NCBI RefSeq assembly: GCF_023343835.1
Contig: NC_064448.1
Coordinates: forward strand, 13,609,531 to 13,673,530
Reading direction: 5' to 3'
Source of the DNA: Lagopus muta
Taxonomy: Eukaryota > Chordata > Aves > Galliformes > Phasianidae
DNA length: 64,000 bases
Position 1 is the stretch's first letter; every line of letters begins with the position of its first letter. This document shows positions 57,901 to 64,000 of this stretch, one piece after another. The translations under genes were made by a program, and so were the position numbers. Below the pieces are notes generated by a model. It saw only the letters and a list, made by a program, of their open reading frames with translations, had not been told where the DNA came from and did no database searches.

Positions 57901-60900
57901 GGGCCAAAGGCACAGTGCTGCTCTCAACACGGTGCTGATGTCAGTCAGGCACTGTGCAGCCCATGGGGTTCCTGTGCCGGGAGCAGTGTGGCCAGCAGCT
58001 CCAGCACAACCCCCACACCCTGCTCAGCCCTGCTCAGCTGCTGGGGGCTCTCTGGGGCTGCACAGCATCTGCTCCCCCTCCTGGGCCCTGGTCACGCTTC
58101 CCGCCAGCAGTGATTGAGTGATCTGGACCACAGGCATCCTGAGGACAAACCTTTCCTGCTGCCAGCACAAGTGCTGTGGGGCACACAGGAACCTGGGCTG
58201 TGCCACTGCAGTGAGCCCTCCTAGGCTCCATGTGCCACGTCCCTGCCTCCATGGGCTCTGTCTGCATCCCAGCATGGGGCAGTGGGACTGTGCCATGTCA
58301 TGCTTCTTCCTGGGATGGGAACTGCTGGGGCAGTTGGCAGTGCCCCTGGTTCCAGCAGTGGTTCGTTTTGCCCCAAAGGGTCATGGGGACCACAGAGCTT
58401 CTCAATTTCTGAGCCATGTTGGGAGGAAATGAGAGTCACTACTGAAATGTCACTGGAAAAAAGTAGGAGTGACTGCAATCACCCTCTAGAAGATGAGCAC
58501 TGGTGATGGGATCTGCCCGGTCTGGGGCTGCAGCAGCTCTGCTGGGAGCTGCAGTTCTTATGCGAGGGCTGGGAGCAGCACCTCTGTGTAAGGTGTGGAG
58601 GTGATGCTGGTGCTTTCCTTCACATTGCGGTGATCACACTGTCCCACAGCTACTGGAGCTCTTCATTCACTGCAGGCATGTACCCCATCCTTTGAGCACA
58701 GCCTCCTTTCGTGCTGCTAACTATGCGGCCATACGCTGACTGTACGCACACTGCAGTTTCCTGGAGTCATTGTCACAGAGCAGCTCGAGCACGAAGGGAC
58801 CTGCAGGGATCATCAGCATCAAACCCCGACTCCACGCAGCACCACCCTGAGTTCAGACCATATTTCTGAGAGTGCTGACTGTAATTTCACAGGTGCTTCT
58901 CATTGTTGTGGGATCCATCTTTAAGTCTGCTGGAGGCTCTTCGAGGCCATCCGTCATCTGGACCCACTCAGTATGGAGTCAGCATTAGGCTGTGAAGGAC
59001 TGGGCTCTGCCTTAAAGAAGGGAACTGGGGGAATGAGGTGGGGCCCAGTGTGGGGCACGCAGGAGCAGAAATAGCAGAACGTGGAAGTGAAATGGGAGAG
59101 CAAGGCATGAGACCTCTCTGAGACCCTGCAGAATGGTGTCCTTGCAGCTCGGAGTGCTCTGAAGCGAGGAGTTCCCATGGCTCTCCGTGGGGCTGGGCTG
59201 TCACCAGGGGGTGAAAGAGCTGGACCTGGAGCTGGTGGTTGGAGGGAGAGCTTCATGCAGGGGGCTAAGCGACTTGGGCAATGGTGGCAAGAAAGTCAGC
59301 TGCCTTGGAGCAGTGGTTGTTTGGTTTCGTGGGGTTTCTTCCCTGTTCCTTCAGGTGATGTTTTTCCCCCTCCAGCTGCTGCTCCCTTCCATTTCTGGAC
59401 CCTTCCGTTTATTTAAAACAGAATTTTAAATTTATTCTCTCCTGGACTCACACTAGTGTTATAGTCAGAAAGCTGGCTCAGGGATGTGAGCAGCACAACT
59501 GGTGTTCACGTGGGTTTGTATTGCTCTGTAGCTGCTCCTTTCACATGCTTGGGGTGGCTTCTTGTCCCTGCATGAGTCAGGCCTGTAGGTGCACCCTGAG
59601 GAGCCCTGCTGTGCCTGTTCCCGGGGCAGGAGCCCCAGGGATAAGATCTCCAGCATCCAGGGCAGCCTGGAGTCTGTTTTGATCCTTGGAGAGCTTTGTG
59701 CTTTCCTAGGCTTGCTGGTAAAGCTGGGGGGCGTTAGGCCCACCTGCAGTTCTGTATACAGCACAGCTATGTGGGTTGGGCTGTAGGAGCCATGCTACGT
59801 TCTTTCAGGCTGAAATAGACTTTTAATTAGGATTGTCATTTCTTAATTATTTATTATCTTCCTTGGCTTCCTTTGCCGACCAAGGCCCCGGAAGGAGCTG
59901 CAAGCAGGACGAACCCAAGCTCACCTCTTTGTTCCTGAAGGAGCAAAGTTTGCAGATATAAATCATGCCTGTCCCAGGGGCAGGCGGGACGGAGCCGCAC
60001 CTTGGCCTTTTACCTGCTGTGTTTGTGCAGCGCTCCGTACAAACAAGGTCTGTCAGGGGCTGCCTGAGCCTTCGGCTGAGCACTGGCTGCTGGGCCACGC
60101 GCAGCACTGCGGTTGTGCACCACGCGCTCCCTGCTGCTCCTTGCACAGCTGGCTCGTGGGGCTGGTGCTGCACCTGGGACCTCAGCCCCCATGGCAGCCC
60201 CACAGCCCACAGCAGGTCTGTGTGTGAGTGCCTTTGGAGCCTGAGCGAGCGGCTGGAGCTGGGGCCTATTTGCAAACTCAGAGGCTTGGAAAGTATTTGT
60301 GTATTTACTTAGGATACAAAGGAAGCTTCTGAAACTCTCAGACAATAAAGGAGGATGCACGCTGGGAATGTGTTTTTGTTTTTGGAAGCAAGTGGGGATT
60401 TTGTTGAAATTCCTCCTTTCTGTTGAAGTCTGAGCTCTGCTGCCCAGATGGGCGCTCTGGCTCCAAGCAGCGCCTCGCACCGGGCTCGGTCTGTGGGGAA
60501 TGCTGCAGCCCAGGGCGTTCTGTCCCAGTGGAAGCGAAATGGACCAAAGCCAGCGCAGCGTTCCCACCGCGGTGACAGCAGTGCTGCTGCTGTGTGGTGG
60601 CAGCGGGGGGCTGGGAGTGGGGCATGGGGTCCCAGCCTGCGCTGCGTCCAGGGCCTGCTGTGGGGTGGGCAGGGACAAGGCCTCGTTCGGATGGTTCCGG
60701 GGAAACTTCTTGTGGTGGGGAGTCTGAATCCATTCCTGTGTCCAAGTTATGACTTTATCTCCAATCCTGTCTTTATCACGTCTTTCCAGAGTTCCTGATG
60801 TTATGTTCCAGACTTGTGTGGCAGCCCGGTGCTGGCCCTGCTCCAGGAATGTGCTCCTTGCCTTTCCTTCTCTTCCTTTACGTGTGATTGTGATTGTACC

Positions 60901-62414
60901 AAACTCTTCGGCATTTCAATGTGTTCTGTGCAGATTTTTGCCTCATTAAGCTCCAACTCGATAATCCTCAGCCCCAAATGTACGGCAAGCAAAGAGGTCA
61001 CCAACTAAAGGCGTCCACTTACGTGTCTTTGCATGCAGAGATAAATGTGGGCCTGTTAAAACGGAAGACTATAGTTAGCAACACACACTCGGTCATGGCC
61101 GAGTGCCATGAGAAGAATTCGTTATTTTCAATAGCTTGCACTTAACAGAAAATAGCTGACCTCTCCTCCCTCCCGAGGAGCTGCAGTGCTGGTAGGGCTG
61201 GTCGGCGCCTCACATCTTTGCTAATCCTCTTGCTGGCAAAACAGATCCCAACCTTCGTGCTCTCAAATGTTACAGCTCCATTGCTCTGCCATGTCCCGCA
61301 GGGCGCCTTCTGTTCTGCCAAGCCAACGCTGTGCGATGGCCTCCCTCCTCCCACCACCTCTGCCTGAGCCGTGTTCCTGCAGTGCGGTGGCTGTGCTGTG
61401 CTGCTCCATGCCTGCCTTCCTCTCTCAGCAGTGGCATGCTGGGCCCGCAGCTCCCAACAGCTCCTGCCATGAGCTGCCCACAAATGTGGGTCTGATTCCC
61501 CTTCTGAGTCCCCCTCTGGCTGTGCCCAGCTGAGCTCTGTCACACCATGATGGTTTTGGGCACTCTGGCTGCCCATCAGCCCTGCTTTTCCATTTCCTTA
61601 TCCTGTCTTCACTGCTGTCTCCTGGGATTTCTCCTGCCAACACTGCTGGGCTCTTCTGCTGCCCTCCTTTCCTCTTTGATGCTGTTGTTATGGATAACAC
61701 CCCTGTGCAGTTTGCGGTGCCCTTGATATCAGCAGTCACTGATTCGTTCCTTCTGCGCCCATCGGTTCCATTGGGCTGTTTAGGGATGTTTAGGGTGCTT
61801 CCCACCCTCGAGCTGTGGCACAGGGGCAGTCAATTAGGGGAAAGAAGGCCAGACCCCACAGAACACTTATCTGTGCCGCTCCACGTTTATCTTTGAGCTC
61901 CCATGGTCTCACCAGTGCTCGGCTTGTTTTATCAGCACGGGTGAGCGCTGCCCCCCATCCCCTCTCTCCCCAACCCCCTCCTTGCCCACACTAACGTGGC
62001 TCTCATTCCCCACAGCTCGGACTGGGTGGAGATCATTGAGCCCCGCTCCCAGGAGCGGATGTACGTCAACCTGACCACAGGGGAGTGCGGCTGGGAGCCC
62101 CCCCCCAACCTGAAGGTGCGCCAGTCGGACCAGAAGCAGTGGTGGGAGCTCTTTGACCACAACAACAACCGCTTCTACTATTACAATGCCATCACGCGGC
62201 AGACGGTGTGGCATCGGCCCCAGGGCTGCGACATCGTGCCCCTGGCACAGCTCCAGGCCATGAAGCACAGCTCCCAGCCCGACTGCCGGGGCCGGCAGCA
62301 CCGGGGCAGCAGCGGCAGCGAGGGCAGGATCACCCCCATCCCCACAGCCCTGCTGCAGGAGATGGAGAGGAGCAAAGGGGACTGTGCCACCGACAAGAGG
62401 CCGGACACGGGCAG
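42177..62414 (+). CDS. ARHGAP39-like (Vilse/CrGAP family) tandem-WW protein, 5' part only
   Basis: Partial gene; about 136 N-terminal residues are visible. WW domain 1 is about residues 6-34 (W7, Y20, W30, P33). WW domain 2 is about 45-74 (W46/W47, the aromatic run YYY 58-60, W69, P72), followed by HRPQGCDIVPLAQLQ and a Ser/Arg-rich tail. As I remember human ARHGAP39, it shares the blocks WVEIIEPR, QWWELFD and TVWHRPQGCDI but has a longer N-terminus before the first WW, so this looks like a paralogue rather than the same gene. Known family members carry MyTH4 and RhoGAP domains downstream; they inactivate Rac/Cdc42 and in flies act under Robo in axon guidance. Those domains would lie right of the window. 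Confidence 0.8.
49603..49647. repeat. 20-bp tandem repeat (about 2.3 copies)
   Basis: The unit GTGCAGCTCTGGCGCTGGGG is followed by a copy with one change (GCGCTGG to GTGCTGG) and the start of a third. Confidence 0.85.
51272..51990 (+). mobile_element. Decayed CR1-type LINE, RT region
   Basis: Positions 51,272-51,317 translate to IYLSFRTAFDTVSH, recognisable as the RT motif usually written IYLDFSKAFDTVSH. Near 51,910-51,960 a frame reads GSVLLRVLVNDLEKG, matching the later RT block [17 protein letters not shown]. The sequence between is frameshifted and rearranged. It is an old, inactive copy with approximate ends. Confidence 0.6.
53228..53268 (+). mobile_element. CR1 LINE 3' terminal scrap
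   Basis: CAGCTTTAAGGTCTTTTCCA followed by ATCCAAACCATTCTGTGGCT matches the last 40 or so nt of CR1 (CTTTAAGGTCCCTTCCAACC, then CAAACCATTCTGTGATT). Confidence 0.75.
58770..58880 (-). mobile_element. CR1 LINE 3' end fragment, diverged
   Basis: Reverse complement of a CR1 3' region: CACGAAGGGACCTGCAGGGA, then CATCAAACCCCGACTCCACG, then CAGCACCACCCTGAGTTCAG and a TTTCTGAGAG block, all typical of an inverted CR1 3' end. Confidence 0.8.
62016..62414 (+). CDS. ARHGAP39-like gene, exon 2 (both WW domains)
   Basis: 399 nt with acceptor CATTCCCCACAG and donor GTAGGAG. The first base completes a serine from exon 1 and the last two bases start the next split codon. It encodes SDWVEIIEPRSQERMYVNLT, the remaining WW1 strands ending GWEPPPN, WW2 from QWWELFDHNNNRFYYYN to TVWHRPQGCD, then a linker rich in Ser, Gly and Arg. 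WW domains bind proline-rich ligands. The continuous frame and typical splice sites make this the best-supported exon of the gene. Confidence 0.93.
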
Positions 62415-64000
62415 GTAGGAGAGCTTTGGTTTGTATTTAGGAGGTCTCTGGGCAGGGACCAATGCGCAGCCTGTGCCCAGGAGCGTGCAGTGCTGGGCAA
62501 AGCACTGCCAGGTGGCACTCACCTGCCCTCCTTGTCCCGAGTGAAGCCGTCCCCTTCTGCTGCTGCAGGAATACTTGAGCGTCCACATTTTTGTGGGGTG
62601 CTGTAAAGATCAAAAGATGATTGCTGCTCTGCAGCCTTTATACCCAGCGGGACAGGAGGGGACAGGCAAGGCTGCTCAGTGCTGTGATGGGAGCTCTGTG
62701 GGATGTGGTGATGGCACATGGTCAGGTTAGCTGGGCTGGCCAGGGGTGTGGGTGAGCTGCTTTGCTTTTTCCCTTGTTGGTACAAGCAAGTATCTGTGCT
62801 CTGTCCACTGCAGCCCCCTCCACCCTGGCCAAGCTGTGAGCAGCCAAGGCAGAGTGGTCTGCAGGGGACAGAGCTCAGCTACTTTCTTGTATCAACCCTG
62901 CAACAAAAGAACAATAACGGGATGCTATTTGGTTTGACTGTCAAACCAGTCTGACAACAATCAAGATTTTTTCATATTGAAACTTTGCCAGCTTCAGCTG
63001 CACAAAAGCATTCCCTCCCTGGTCTGTGCCGGGACGGCCTGCTTCCTCCGTGCCCTGTCTGCATCGTCCTGCCATCGAGAACGTGGTGCAAGCAGCAGGG
63101 AAGGCTGTGCAGTGGGTGCTGCTGAGTCACGCTCAGGAAAAGTGATTCACCCAAGGCCTGGAGCAGTGCTTGAGTGAGCCCGACACTCCTGTCACCCCTT
63201 GTCCCTGCTTTCCTCCTGCAGCATTTGGACAGGGTGATGTGTCAGGCCAGGCATCTTTTACAACTTGCTTTTGGGATCAAGGTCACATTGCTGTGTATGT
63301 GGTGCTGGAGAGAAGCGGTGAGAAAACCAAAATGGTGAAAACCTTGTAGGTGGCAATTCTGGAGAATACCTGCTCTGGAGAGCTGTGAGCTGAGGTTCAT
63401 CCCTTGCCTCCTGCTCCATGCAAGGTGCCTGTGTGTTCACTGAAGCTGTGAACACACTGTGCTGATGCACAAGAAAGAGCCTGTGACTTTGACCCCTGCA
63501 GTGCCTCCTGCTTCAGGGCCAGTGCTGGGGAAGGTGCTCAGCTCGTTTGGGAGCTGGCAGTCTGCTTGGTCTTGTGTCACTTTTCCAGATCTCCGCACTA
63601 TTAAGCCAATGGCAACTGCTTACAGATGTTTTTGTGGCAGGAGATCGGGTGTTGTTTCCCTGCACAGCCATCACATGTAGACACTGCTATTTGCAAGCAA
63701 GCGTTAGCATGCCTTGTTTTGGCGTGGAAAACACTTGCCCTACCCAAATCTGACAGCTTAGGAGAGACTTCTTGTGTTTTTCTAGCTTACAAAACGGTGA
63801 CTGAGGAGCTGAGCCCAAAGCAAAGGCTTCCAGGTGGGATCTGGTACCCTCGGTAAGGTGTCTAGACTAGCAGCAGAGAAAGCTTGTCAGCTCTGCTGTC
63901 TGCATTTTTCTCCAAAGACAAACACGAGCATGTCCTTTCTTCCTTCGGCAGGAATACAGCTGTATAAACAGAAGGCAAATATGTTGAGTGTTCTTAGTAG
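62415..64000 (+). other. Start of intron 2 of the ARHGAP39-like gene
   Basis: No further exon that joins in frame to exon 2 was found before the window ends. An exon-like segment with good splice sites lies at 63,786-63,852, but its open frame does not match the incoming phase. Confidence 0.6.

Larger units (their letters stand above)
42188..62015 (+). other. Intron 1 of the ARHGAP39-like gene
   Basis: About 19.8 kb, GC-rich compared with RBM39 introns. It has a degraded LINE RT fragment (51,272-51,990), two short CR1 pieces (53,228-53,268 and 58,770-58,880) and a 20-bp tandem repeat near 49,603-49,647. No other coding exon was recognised. The many open frames are short and lack known motifs. 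Confidence 0.65.

Noticed and set aside
63786-63852. Exon 3 of the ARHGAP39-like gene
   Set aside because: The incoming phase gives a stop after six codons, so I do not accept it as a coding exon; it is kept only as a finding.
1-64000. CRISPR arrays, operons or phage-like systems
   Set aside because: The window is eukaryotic, with introns and CR1 LINEs. The short tandem repeats lack the regular spacer structure of CRISPR.

Overview
This 64 kb window looks like vertebrate nuclear DNA from a bird, most likely a galliform such as chicken; the species call is inference. The evidence is the repeat content (almost every recognisable transposon is a 5'-truncated CR1 LINE ending in the ATTCTGTG-type octamer), the small introns and CpG-island promoters, and a protein nearly identical to mammalian RBM39.

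Left half (about 2.0-30.5 kb, minus strand): the complete RBM39 gene (CAPER-alpha, an SR-like splicing factor and transcriptional coactivator). I could place all 16 coding exons with GT-AG junctions and consistent reading phase. They give 1,569 nt, or 522 residues, in the order RS domain, RRM1, RRM2, C-terminal UHM-type RRM. A non-coding first exon lies in a CpG island at about 29.8-30.9 kb. The 3'UTR ends near 2,040. Intron 2 (25,350-27,187) appears free of transposons and holds a candidate premature-stop cassette ('poison') exon. Other introns carry CR1 fragments and, in intron 12, an older decayed LINE on the minus strand.

Middle (30.9-41.7 kb): apparently intergenic. It has a cluster of TCTCGCGAGA promoter palindromes at the RBM39 CpG island, one intact tRNA-Glu(TTC) gene at 33.8 kb on the minus strand, two CR1 fragments and several isolated poly(A) signals without a recognisable coding gene.

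Right half (41.7-64 kb, plus strand): a second CpG island and the 5' end of a gene encoding a tandem-WW protein closely resembling the N-terminus of ARHGAP39 (Vilse/CrGAP family). Exon 1 contributes only 11 coding nt and is separated by an intron of about 19.8 kb from exon 2, which carries both WW domains; the rest lies beyond the window.

The two genes are divergently oriented but about 12 kb apart, with separate CpG islands, and nothing suggests a shared pathway. I found no microbial-type operon, CRISPR array or novel enzymatic system. The most interesting signals are regulatory (candidate poison exon, promoter palindromes) and evolutionary (the ARHGAP39-like gene next to RBM39).
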